The notes under the pieces are model-generated. The model was given only the letters and a program-made list of their open reading frames with translations. It was not told where the DNA came from and ran no database searches. This document shows, one piece after another, positions 33,501-43,853 of a stretch of DNA of 64,000 nt (positions are counted from its first letter, which is position 1; the number at the start of each line of letters is the position of its first letter). The translations under genes were made by a program, and so were the position numbers. This DNA is from Poecilobothrus nobilitatus (lineage: Eukaryota > Arthropoda > Insecta > Diptera > Dolichopodidae): positions 225,454,994 to 225,518,993 of the forward strand of contig OX352772.1 in assembly GCA_947095535.1 (NCBI GenBank). The letters are read 5' to 3'.

Positions 33501-33767
33501 ATGCTATCATGGAGATTTTTAGACACGAAAAGAGGACAAACAGTGGTACTGTGTGAAATGCAAGACCCCTTGAGCAAGCAAATCACTAAATTTTTCATGC
33601 CAGAGCCATTTTCCAAAAAGGTGACAACTCAGTCACAGTTGGCCGAATTAAATAGTACTTATTTTTATTTTAAATTTACGGGACGTAACAAGGACAGATG
33701 GAATATGGCATTGTTTGACCTTATTCTTGCTGTAGATATAAATTTTCAAGAAAAATTATTAAAATAA
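33501..33767 (+). CDS. Small conserved Polinton gene, unknown function
   Basis: 88 codons starting MLSWRFLDTKRGQTVVLCEM at the first in-frame ATG. The frame may extend upstream: the preceding codons read YIYE, like KLYE in the homologue. Later blocks are FFMPEPFSKKVTTQSQL and NMALFDLILAVDI. The composition is beta-rich with alternating hydrophobic residues, and there is no Cys/His cluster and no membrane segment. A homologue lies at 62180-62469, showing the coding sequence is conserved. It is divergent from the PolB pseudogene at 32255. A compact OB-like nucleic-acid-binding fold, for example a single-stranded DNA-binding protein working with PolB, is my inference and is unproven. Confidence 0.6.
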   Translation: MLSWRFLDTKRGQTVVLCEMQDPLSKQITKFFMPEPFSKKVTTQSQLAELNSTYFYFKFTGRNKDRWNMALFDLILAVDINFQEKLLK

Positions 33768-33863
33768 AAATATATATTAGTAATTTTGTTTTGTTTTTTG
33801 ATTTACCCCCTATCGCTACCCATAGACATCAACGTCTAATTTCAGCAGAACCGGCTCCGACAT

Positions 33864-33947
33864 CGGACTTCCGGAAAACCGGCTCTGGCAACGGAATTCC
33901 AGAGGACCGGTTCTAGAAACAGACTTCCGGAAAAACGATTCTGGCAA
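33864..33947. repeat. GC-rich 28-bp minisatellite, three units
   Basis: Units at 33864, 33892 and 33920 each follow the pattern CGGACTTCCGGAAAACCGG...TCTGGCAA. They sit in a strongly GC-rich island (about 33815-34020) within otherwise AT-rich DNA, just after the small gene. Downstream, 34021-34333 has A-runs and an AG-rich tract (34110-34135), with no gene. Confidence 0.75.
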
Positions 33948-34338
33948 AGGAGCGCCCGGAGGGGCTAGGGGCCCAGGGCTGCGACGGGCGTCATCGCCAT
34001 GTCTCCGGGTAAACTGTTGCAAGACTTTAGCGTTGATTTACAACAAAAAAAAAAAAATATTTGTTTAAAACATTAAGAAAGAAAAAAAAAAAATTAATAA
34101 CTATCTGCTAGAGAGAGAGAGTCAGAGAGAGACAGCAAGTTTTCTTCCATAGTCAAGCGGATGAAGTCAGATTGTTTTTGTTTTTGAAACGGTCTTTAAA
34201 GATCTGATGATGAAGCAGGGGATATGAAAAAATTTTCCATTCTGTATAATCTTATTTCTTTATTTATTTCTTTATTTCAATTATGCCTAAAGAGATTTCT
34301 CTCGTGATAAGGCTCTATACATAATATAATTTTTGAAT

Positions 34339-34586
34339 TGTTAAAGTTAATTATGTGATGTAATAATAAAATAATAATACTTATAATATATTAAACACGT
34401 CTTTATTCTTCAGCTGCACATTTAAGAAGAAGGAATAAAATACAATATAAAATTAATATAAAAACTTTATAAAGAAAAAATTTATTATATTTAATGCAAT
34501 GTATAGGAGTTATAATAATAAAAATAAATAAATTTTCCAACCTGTGATAATAAAATTAATGATAATAATATTGTACTTTTCTAACA
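34339..34586 (-). repeat. 3' LTR of the Copia element
   Basis: 248 bp. The first 115 or so bases (plus strand) and the last 40 match the 5' LTR closely, but the middle (about 34450-34545) does not. The adjacent polypurine stretch on the minus strand is AGGTGGAG. Confidence 0.85.
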
Positions 34587-34920
34587 CTCCACCTATCAAC
34601 ACAATTCGTTTTCAATTAATTTATTTGCATTTCTTTTAAAATTATGAGTAAGTAATTTGCAAATTTCAAAATCTAAATTTGTTTAAAAAAGAAAAAAAAA
34701 AAAAAATCTTTCAAACTTTAAAGGTAATTTCAATATTTCTAATAAAAAAAAAAATCAAAGTAGTATGTAAATTATAATATCAATTAAAATTTCAAATTTT
34801 GTTCAATATGAGTTAGTTGAAGTTTGTTGGATTCATCAGTTCTAATTATCAATCAATTGGTTGGTGATTATCAATCGGTTATTTGAAAACTTGTGCATTA
34901 CAGTCTAAAAAAAAAAATTA

Positions 34921-37900
34921 TTATATCATATTTAAAAGTTTTACACAGTTTATATGTTTGATTTTTCCCAACGGTTTCGTTAAAATGTCGGCTGCCATAT
35001 TATTCGATGGTATATATTCTAGTTTTAAATTTCCTTCATTTATTGCTGATCGAGTGAAATGGTATCTGATGTCAATATGTTTGGATTTTTCATGAAATAC
35101 ATTATGATTTGCTAACTTTATCGCACTTTGATTGTCACAATACACTAAAGTCGGTTTGTCAATGTAGTTCATTATTCCAGCTTCATAAAGTAATTTCCTG
35201 ATATAGATTACTTCTTTCGAACATTCTGATAGTGCGACATATTCTGCCTCCATAGTAGACAGCGCTACTGATTTCTGTTTTTTAGTTTTCCAACTAATTG
35301 GTGATCCACCTAGCATGACGACATACCCCGAACAGGATTTCCTATTATTTTTATCGCCTGCCCAATCAGAGTCTACGAATGCATGAAGATTTTCGTTTGT
35401 ATTAGAATAAGTAATTTTATAATTAGTTGTAGCCTTGAGATATCTTAAAATTCTTTTCGCGGATGTCCAGTGAATTTTTCGAGGTTCGTTGCAAAATCTG
35501 CTAAGTAAGTTTGAAGCGTACGCAATATCCGGTCTGGATGTGTTGGAAAGATACATCACAGCACCAATGAGTTCTCTGTAGGGCTTATGTTTCATTTCAT
35601 CTGCTTCTTCTTGAATTTCATTCTCTTTACTAAATTTTAAATTTTCTTCCAATGGCGTAACAGCTTCGTTTGACTCGGACATTCCAAACTTTACTAATAT
35701 TTTGTTAATATATTCTGTCTGGTTCATTTCTATCTTTCCTGTGTCACCTTCTCGTTTGATTTTCATACCTAAAATGTTATCCACTTTTCCCAAATCTTTA
35801 ATCTCAAATTCTTTCATCAATTTCAGTTTAATGTCAACAAGCAGCTCAAAAACATTCGATGCAATCAGTATATCGTCCACATAGATAACGAGAAAAATTT
35901 TATGTTTTCCAATATTTTTGAAATAAAAACAACATTCAGATTTCGTATTGTGTAGTCCAATATTTTTTAAAAAAGTATCTAGCTTTTTGTTCCACTGTCG
36001 GCCTGCTTGTTTTAGGCCATATAAGGGTTTCAATAGTTTACATACTGCATTGCTATTTTTAGAATTGACGCCCTTTGGTATTTCCATGTATATTTCATCT
36101 TCCAATTCACCTTGCACATAAGCACTTTTAACATCCATATGATGTAAATGCATCTTATATACTGCACTCAATGCTAACAGTAAACGAATGGTCTCATATC
36201 GTGCTACAGACGAAAATGTCTCGTAATAGTTAACTCCAAAGGTTTGTTGACACCCTTTAACGACGAGGCTGGCTTTGTATCTTCGATTTACTTCACCGTC
36301 TTTTTGCTTGGTGCTGAAAACCCATCTATTTTCAAGAACTTTGATATTATTTGGCCTTTTAACAAATTGGCCAGACTCGTCGTTAAAGGGTGTTATTATG
36401 ATACAGTGAATTTAATTCGCTTTGAATTGCTTCTTTCCATTTATTATTATCATTTCTTTACATGGCATCCTCAAAAGAAATGGGATTATCAAAATAATGT
36501 ACAAAAACTAAATTTACCTGATCATCAAAGTTTCTTATGATTTTCGGTCTTCCTCTTTTGCCATCACGTATAATAACTGGTCTTCGTCTTTTTGAATTCT
36601 TTTTAATTTCATTTTCTACGATTGGCCAATTTTCTTTCTGGTTTTCCTCATTAACGTTTATTTCTTTATCCATCACTTCATCGAATATTTTATCTTCCTT
36701 ATTTGTTTTTGGTATTGTTCTGATATCTGCATCATTTTTGGCTTGTTGCGATAAGTCAATATCCACTTTTGGTTCACAATCTTCGTATTCATCAGTTTCA
36801 TTGTCACTATCATCCTTTCCATTAATTAAATTCGATTCATCAACATTTGTATTGACTGGTATAGCTGGAATATTTGTAAATTCATTCGTATAATTATTTC
36901 CATCAATTTGTTCAAAAAATTTAACATCACGCCTTTTTATAATACTTTTTGTGTTTCGTTCCCACAACCGGTATGCTTTGGATTCTGGTGAGTAACCAAC
37001 AAACACATATTCGTCGCCTTTCGTATCCAATTTAGACCTACCAGGTGGTCCAAGAGCCACGCTTCTTGCTCCGAATGATTTGAAAAAGGAGAGATTGGGT
37101 TTTTTCTTGTATCTGATTTCGAATGGAGTTGCGTTGTTCAAGATTACTGACGGACAACGATTCCTTATATATACCGCTGTGTTCACAGCTTCCGCCCATA
37201 ATGATTTTTGTAGATTTGATTGTATTAACATGGATCTGACCATATCCAAAATTGTGCGATTTGCTCTCTCAGCTATGCCATTTTGCTGAGGGCAATATTC
37301 AACTGAAAGCTGATGTTTTATTCCATTCATTTCCAGGTATTTTGTTAGCGTTGATGATACATACTCCTTTGCGTTGTCAGTTCTCAGTATTTTTATTTTC
37401 AATCCCGTTTCTTTTTCGGCTCGCAATTTAAACTTTTGGAATTCTTCAAATACGTCGCTTTTCTTTTTTAAAAATGCAATATCTATGAATCTTGATTTGT
37501 CACAGATAAATGTAGTAAAGTATTTTGCTCCGCCGAGCGACGATACACTGAACGGGCCACATGTATCCGAATGAATGGTTCCAATAATTTAATTTTCTCT
37601 TGTTGTAGCAGGTGAATATGGTAATTGGCTAATTTTTGCTTTACTACAAATAAGACAATTAATAAAAGTTTTATTTATTTCATGTGTATTCAAATTAATA
37701 CAATCGACCAAATTATACTTAACCATTTTTTTCATATCATTAAAATTTAAATGTCCGAGTCTCTGGTGCCATTTTAATAAATTTGTTTCAGCTTTGCTAA
37801 TTTCTGTTGACAACATAGCAGTGTCGTATTTAGTTGCAATTTCGTAAATATTGTTATTTTTATACGCTTTAATTAAAACTTTATTTTTGTTATTTTTAAC

Positions 37901-39021
37901 AAGTGCTAAGTTGTTTTCAAATGATACGTTATACCCATGTTTGGTTATTTTTGAAATTGAAACTAGATTGTGTTTTAGTTGAGACACAAAATATACCTCC
38001 TGTAATGTGATATCAAATGTATTCCCGTCCGTATCTAAAGTTGCGATTTTTACGGAACCTTTTCCTACAGCATTTATTGTTTCACTACCTGCCGTTTGAA
38101 TACTTGTTCTGTGATTTCTATTAAAATTTATGAATTTACTTTTATCTTTGCACATGTGGGCACTCGCACCACTACCCAAGCACCATCCACTTCTATTAAA
38201 TTTACCCGTGTCCATAATCATAGCAGCCTCTCTTCCAGATTGAAAATTTGATTTCTTATAACCAAATTTCTTTTTAAATCTACAATTTGACGCCTTATGA
38301 CCTTTATTATCGCACAAAAAACATTTTCCATTGAATCCACTAGACTTTTTAAATTCTGCATTAAAATTTCCTTTATTAAATTTTTATTATTGTATACTTT
38401 AGTACTTCTTGAGATAAAAGCACTATTATTTTCATGTTCTCCATTTTCTTCACGACGTGTTCTGCGCATTTCTTCTTCGAGGATTTTTGATTTTAATGGG
38501 GTTATTTCAGGTAACTCGTCACGTGCTTCTATTGCTACTATGAAGCTCTCAAATTCGCTCGGTGGAGTATTTAGCAGCATTATTGCATTTAAATCTTTAG
38601 CAATTACAACACCACTTTGAGCCAGCTCATCTAACTTCTGTTGAAATTTTCTGAGGTGGCACGACATTGTTTCATCTTTTGATTTTTTCATGTTGAAAAG
38701 TTGCTTATAAAGCGTTACTTTCCTTATCGGTTCCTTTGAAGCATGAATTCTTTCCAAGATAGTCCAGGCTTCTTTTGATTTTCAGCTTTCCCTATATATG
38801 ATAACTGACTTTCTTTAACGCTCAGTGTAATTATTGCTAACGCTTTTGAGTCTTTTGCCAGTCACTACTTGTGCAGCACTACCACTTGTTCCAGGATTTT
38901 TAATGCTTCCATCAACGTAACCCCATAACTTGTTGTAAATTAAAACACTTTTTGAATTAATTTTCCAAGTGTTATAATTTTGATCATCCAGCTTCTCGAT
39001 ATTAAAATTGTTTCCACTCAT
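34921..39021 (-). pseudogene. Copia gag-pol polyprotein, broken
   Basis: The start at 39021 gives MSGNNFNIEKLDDQNYNTWK, a typical copia Gag opening. Gag continues at 38757-38218 with a frame change near 38780. A knuckle, CDNKGHKASNC, follows. The protease site reads CLGSGASAHM, with Gly where the catalytic Asp is expected. The GAG-pre-integrase block LLKWHQRLGHLN (about 37770) precedes the integrase (ILRTDNAKEY and PQQNGIAERANRT). The RT from 36171 has MDVKSAYVQGELEDEIYMEI and YVDDILIAS. RNase H has FVDSDWAGD and TMEAEYVAL. Frame changes also lie near 38260, 37500 and 36300. The enzymes were complete before decay. Confidence 0.9.
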
Positions 39022-39201
39022 TTTATTATTATACAAGAAAAACAAATTCTCCAAAAATTCCAATTAATCTAATAATTTTTATCGCTAATTTTTTTTTATG
39101 TTTTGTTTTTTTTTTTTAGTCCAAATTTTTTTTTTTTAAGTACTTTTTTTTTATTTAGTTTAACAAAAAAAAATTATTTTTATTATTACGAAAAAGCATG
39201 T

Positions 39202-39218
39202 GGCCTGGGCCCATAACC
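39202..39218 (-). other. Copia primer-binding site
   Basis: The minus strand reads GGTTATGGGCCCAGGCC directly next to the 5' LTR. Drosophila copia uses a nearly identical site, pairing with an internal stretch of initiator tRNA-Met rather than its 3' end. One base differs from the copia site as I remember it. Confidence 0.8.
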
Positions 39219-39457
39219 TGTTAAAGTTAATTATGTGATGTAATAATAAAATAATAATACTTATAATATATTAAACACGTCTTTATTCTTCAGCTGCACA
39301 TTCAATTAGAAGGAATAAAATACAATATAAAATTAACTAAAAAGATTTATACATAGTATCCGTTATTTTAGATCATATGTTCATATAACAATTAAAGAAT
39401 TGTGTAGATCAAGAGCTTGTGTAAAATTAATGATAATAATATTGTACTTTTCTAACA
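39219..39457 (-). repeat. 5' LTR of the Copia element
   Basis: 239 bp with TG...CA ends. Its outer parts match the 3' LTR but the central 100 or so bases differ entirely. From 39458 to 39888 (Polinton-2 remnant) there is no recognisable gene. Confidence 0.85.
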
Positions 39458-39482
39458 TGAATTAAATACAATTTGTTTTTAA

Positions 39483-39513
<31 letters not shown>

Positions 39514-39888
39514 AATTAAAAAGTAAACATTAAGGATTTAAGAATGAAATTACTAATATAAAGTAAGTGTAAAAAAATAATTAATAATTTGTAACAGCAT
39601 TGATTGATGATTGATGTAAACAAAAAAAAAAAAAAAATTAAATCCAATAAGTAAATTAATAAAAACACAAACAACAATTTAGCTAAGAAGAGCAAAAGAA
39701 AAAATAGAACTATTATTTATTATTGTTTTTTGTTCTCTAATTCAGTTTAACTCATAATTTTATATGTACATGCATTTCAAGTGGCAAGAGATAATTATAA
39801 AGAAAAAAAAAAGAATATATACATATACAAATGTATTTATGAAGTTGACTATTATACCGCATAAACAATTGACTGAAAATTACATGAT

Positions 39889-40707
39889 CTAAATGATAAA
39901 AAAAATGAGTAAATGATTTGTAGGTATTCTACTATTTTCTATGTTGATAGCTCTCAATGCACGCACTTTGCTACTTCCAAAAACAGATGATGCAACTATA
40001 TCTGAATAAATCATCATCATTCCATTCAATTGATCTTTATTATTAGCAACATCTAATTTGAATAGTTCAGGTAATTTTGTTTTGAAATTTTTTATATTTT
40101 TTTTCTGTTGAAATAATTCAGTTAATAATGTTTTGATATTATAACTCTGATTAACTTTTATATAGAAACTATCTTCATCAAAAGTCTGCGATATTCGTAT
40201 TAAATCACGTCGGTTAGATTCTGACACTTTTTAAATGTTACATCATCATAATTTTTAGGAGTAGAGATATATGTATGTCAAAACTTCATTAAAAAATTCT
40301 TTGAAAACTTAGTTGCGAGTAAATTCCGGATTAGGAGTTATATTTTTAATAAGCGTTGGTAAAAAATTAAATTTCTAATCATCCAAATGTAATTCCGAGT
40401 CGTTATATGAATAATATGTGTAACCTATAGATTTGGTTACTTTGATTTTTTCAAGAGGTTTTTCAATGTTTCTTATATAAACATTATATTGCCCAATATT
40501 GATAAAAGCACATTTCTCTTTGTTAAATTCTTCTGTTTGTAGGAAATCGTTCAGATATATTTCTAAAAGACCAAATTTCCAATTTCCATTTCTTAAATCA
40601 AAGTGAATAGATAATTTATTTTTGAATGAAGCTAAAGTGTTGTCTGGAAATAGTTTTAGATTATCTTTGCAAAACAATGTTACATAGAAGTCATCTTGAC
40701 TATCCAT
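39889..40707 (-). pseudogene. Penton-like minor capsid protein of Polinton-2, broken
   Basis: Opens MDSQDDFYVTLFCKDNLKLF at 40707, homologous to the 16716 gene of Polinton-1, followed by WKFGLLEIYLNDF. The frame stops at 40375, and the next segment carries more stops. A C-terminal part (40227 to 39889) ends with IYSDIVASSVFGSSKVRALR, resembling the last strands of Polinton penton proteins. It is longer and better kept than the Polinton-1 copy in the N-terminal half. Confidence 0.65.
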
Positions 40708-40742
40708 CTTTGTTAAATTCTTCTAAAACTTAAAATGCTGCA

Positions 40743-41452
40743 CTATTTATATGTTGTCCATTCCGGTGTTGATGAAGTTCTTAGTTTTGGACTTCTTAGA
40801 AATGGTTTTAGTTTTCGTTTTATTGTTTCAGGAAACTGTGAAAGTATAGTTGAGGATATTGTACTACCGCCCGATCTTAATGTCTTCTTCTTTTCAGGAG
40901 ATGGTACAGCAACGGCAATTACATCATCAATCGGTGTTTCAAACATTCGATAATCAGAGCTTAGAGATGGTCTTTCCACTAATTTTTCATCTTTCAACAT
41001 TTCAGTTTGAGCTAATTTTGTAAATTAATTTTCATCATCCAAATCGTAATGTGTTAAACCGATATCCATATCTGAATGTTCTTTTTTAGGGTCATATTCA
41101 AACAGATCATCAGTAACTAAAGGTACAAAATTGGTCTTTGTTGATGTTGATTTGTATTTAGGGAATCCAGTTTCTGTATATACATTTTGTTTAGAAAAGA
41201 ATTTTGTTTGAGTACCTGTATCAAATGTAAGATTATTAGTCTTGTCTGGTAATCATTTTGCTTGTCTTTTGTTAACTCCATATTTGAGGAGGTTTTGACG
41301 ATATAAGTACCATTTTTGCAATGGTTTTAATTTTTTATCATATAAAACTTTTTTCATTTTTTGACCTAATATATATCCAAATTTTTTTCATCTTGAAATA
41401 AATTGCTAAATTTTGAAAATATTTCTGGTGACATAACAATCATTCGCTGCAT
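40743..41452 (-). pseudogene. Conserved virion-module protein of Polinton-2, broken
   Basis: The decayed homologue of the 16060-16734 gene. The ATG at 41452 overlaps the upstream stop (TAATG). Recognisable pieces are IVMSPEIFSKF, KWYLYRQNL (about 41305) and the C-terminus TPEWTTYK at 40743. Several stops and frame changes lie between. Confidence 0.6.
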
Positions 41453-41784
41453 TATGTCTTACTGAGCAATTTTCCTATTACACCAGATAATATAGTTCCG
41501 ATTAAAGTTGGTAAAAATCCACCATGTTGAACTAAAATTTTTCGTTTGGCTTTTATACTTTTCTTTGCACAGGCTAGGAATCTTAATTTTTTTTTATGTT
41601 TTTTTAATTTAGCTTTTTGTGCTGGTGAAATTTTATTAATACCATTTAATATATTAATTGCAATTTCAGCAATAGTTTTTATAATATCATCATCACAATA
41701 TTTAAGAATATTTTCACGAAATTTCTTCTTGTTGCACTTTCCTAGTACATATAATATATGTTTGTTTTTCTTCAATCGTTTCAT
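41452..41784 (-). CDS. pX-like virion peptide of Polinton-2
   Basis: 110 codons, intact, starting MKRLKKNKHILYVLGKCNKK. It has a basic middle (KLKKHKKKLRFLA, SIKAKRKILVQH) and the tail GGFLPTLIGTILSGVIGKLL, matching the Polinton-1 peptide. It follows the ATPase, and its TAA overlaps the next gene's ATG by one base. The glycine-rich amphipathic tail suggests membrane interaction, by analogy with related virus peptides. Confidence 0.7.
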   Translation of the reverse strand: MKRLKKNKHILYVLGKCNKKKFRENILKYCDDDIIKTIAEIAINILNGINKISPAQKAKLKKHKKKLRFLACAKKSIKAKRKILVQHGGFLPTLIGTILSGVIGKLLSKT

Positions 41785-41889
41785 ATTTTTGACAACTGTT
41801 ATTCAAATCACCCGTATCACAGAAGCATATACAATATTCTTTTGAAAAAATATTAGTTTTAATACGAAATAAGTCGTTAATGTCTTGTG

Positions 41890-42429
41890 TTAATCCAACA
41901 CAATATAACTATGTGGTTTTGATGTTGACTCATTATATACTCTCAAGAAATCTTTTATATTTTCTGGATATAGTTGTCTAGCAAGAGGAAAAATCTGTGA
42001 TTTGTCTCGAGGGTTTTTGAAAAGCACTAAATATTTACAATTTAATGAAATATCCCTTGAAAATTTCCCCTGATGAAAAACGTTTTGCGTTAACAATACA
42101 ATAGATAAATTACGATGGTGTGAACCTTAAGTAAATAGTTCGCATACTTGTTTATTTGCAGAATCTAGCATTAAGTCATCTAAAACAATTAAAGTAAGTC
42201 TATTTTCATTCCCACTAAACTCTTTCGGAAAACTGGTATAAAAGTCTATATCAGGAAAATCTATATTGTTCGGAATAGCAGAAATTTCTCGGTTACACCA
42301 TTTTATTGTTTCAATTTTCGGATAAATCAATCTGTTAATATTTTCAATTAAATTACACACAAATGTTGTTTTTCCACATCCAGATGGTCCTGCTATCATC
42401 ATTGTAAATGGATGAATAAAATTAATCAT
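41890..42429 (-). pseudogene. Packaging ATPase of Polinton-2, one nonsense codon
   Basis: Opens MINFIHPFTMMIAGPSGCGK with an intact Walker A (GPSGCGKTT); Walker B is LIVLDDLML. An in-frame TAA at 42127-42129 splits it, and the same frame resumes with LTQNVFHQGKFSRDISLNCK. The C-terminal end breaks again at 41890. Homology with 15173-15751 is clear, and this copy shows how the P-loop of the other one looked before the insertion. Confidence 0.85.
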
Positions 42430-42451
42430 TTTTGATCTATGTCTGATAAGA

Positions 42452-42489
42452 AACTGAATTTAAAATACAAATTGAAAGTTAATATAAAG
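42452..42489 (-). promoter_or_regulatory. Core promoter candidate of the Polinton-2 virion genes
   Basis: On the minus strand CTTTATATTAA (42489-42479) is followed by the initiator TTCAGTT (42458-42452). The distance from TATATT to the initiator A is 31 bases, the classical spacing. The ATPase ATG is about 25 bases further. The leader would be short. Confidence 0.55.
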
Positions 42490-42525
42490 GCAGCGAACAT
42501 ATTTTTGGTACATTCATTTTGAATT

Positions 42526-42810
42526 ATGGAAGTAGAGGAGTTCTTAAATATATATTCCTCCGTTTTATTAGCTGATCATAAACTAATATTACATCTATTT
42601 AAACACATTAAAAATTATTCTGGAGTAAATAAGTACACTTCAATTTATGGTACTCATTTTGCCCTTTGTCCATGGGCATATGATAATTTTACTTCTGGAC
42701 CAGACCCATGTGAATGTCATACAATAGAAAATTATAGACTCACTTTAGAGAATTTAATTAAATGGTACGAGAATAATGTCAAGGTTACAAGTTGTAGCAG
42801 AAATTCATAG
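42526..42810 (+). CDS. Unknown Polinton-2 protein upstream of integrase
   Basis: 94 codons starting MEVEEFLNIYSSVLLADHKL, with HFALCPWAYDNF and a Cys-x-Cys (PDPCECH) in the middle. It is divergent from the ATPase, and its end overlaps the start of the integrase remnant. No family is recognised. Its place corresponds roughly to the exonuclease-like gene in Polinton-1, but the sequences do not obviously match. Confidence 0.4.
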   Translation: MEVEEFLNIYSSVLLADHKLILHLFKHIKNYSGVNKYTSIYGTHFALCPWAYDNFTSGPDPCECHTIENYRLTLENLIKWYENNVKVTSCSRNS

Positions 42811-43653
42811 AGGTGCTAGAAGAAAATTTACACGAAGAAAATTTATTCAAAAGGGTTTAAATGATACTTGGCAAATTGATTTGGTTGAAATGATTCCATA
42901 TGCAAAATTCAATAAGGATATAAATATTTATTAACAGTTATTGACACATTTTCCAAATTTGCGTATTCTGAACCGGTTAAAAACAAAAGCGCTGATAATG
43001 TTTAAACCGCAATGAAAAATATTTTTAAGCGTGCTGGTGAAAAACCAAAAAATTTACAATCTGACCCAAGGTACGGAGTTTTTCTACAAAAAATTTCAAA
43101 ATCTAATGAGGAAAAATAAAATTCACCATTATCATACATATTCAGAGACAGCATCAATTGTAGAACGTTTTAATCGTACCCTAAAAAACACGATGTGAAA
43201 ACAATTTAGTTTACAAGGCACATATAAATGGTTAACTATTCTGCCATCACTAATAGAAAAATATAACTCAACATATCATCATACAATTAAACTTCCACCT
43301 AAAAAGGTTATAAAGAAAAATGAAAAATTGCTATTAAAAACTGTCTACAATAAATGAAAAGTATTCCGAAAAGCAAAATACAAAGTTGGAGATTTTGTTC
43401 GTATAAGTAAATTTAAAGGTATATTTGCAAAAGGTTATCAACCTAATTGGTCAACTGAAATTTATACAATAGCGAAAATAAAAAGAACTGATCCAATAAC
43501 ATACAATTTACACAAAAATCAATAAAAGGCAGTTTTTATGAACCTGAACCTTCATCTGTTAAACTCCCTATGGTTTACCTTGTAGAAAAGAAAATCATGT
43601 TTTGGTTAGATGACTTTTTGGATTCATGGATAAATAAACAAGATATTATTTAA
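42783..43653 (+). pseudogene. Retrovirus-type integrase of Polinton-2, broken
   Basis: A decayed homologue of 21545-22462: GLNDTWQIDLVEM (about 42858), a TVIDTFSKFAYSEP-like block, a SDP version of the second Asp region (about 43062), and IVERFNRTLK (about 43160). The C-terminus ends LDSWINKQDII with TAA at 43651. Stops and frame changes are frequent. It is transcribed opposite to the ATPase cluster. Confidence 0.75.
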
Positions 43654-43853
43654 TGAAAAAATAATTTATAAACTTTTAATAAGAAATGCAATGCTGTTAT
43701 TTAATATTAAAAAACTACTTTTTAAACCCAGGTTTTATTAATTTTTTTTACATTTAACTTGAACTTGATCACGTTTTCAATTTGTATTTCATGACCAAGG
43801 CTTATATTATTAACAATATAATTTTTACCGTTTTATTTAAACCGCTTTTATTA

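Larger units (their letters stand above)
34339..39457 (-). mobile_element. Copia (Ty1/copia) LTR retrotransposon, full ends
   Basis: The 5.1-kb element is read leftward. LTRs at both ends start TG and end CA. A 5-bp duplication, TGAAT, lies at 34334-34338 and 39458-39462. The primer site touches the 5' LTR. The protein order is gag, protease, integrase, RT, RNase H, as in copia. It interrupted Polinton-2 after that element had begun to lose its middle genes, or helped remove them. Confidence 0.93.

Noticed and set aside
33816..34022. Pro/Arg-rich 68-codon frame on the minus strand
   Set aside because: It is a translation of the GC-rich minisatellite; no homology or start context.
34105..34140. 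AG-rich tract as a possible regulatory GAGA element
   Set aside because: Simple repeat with no associated gene.
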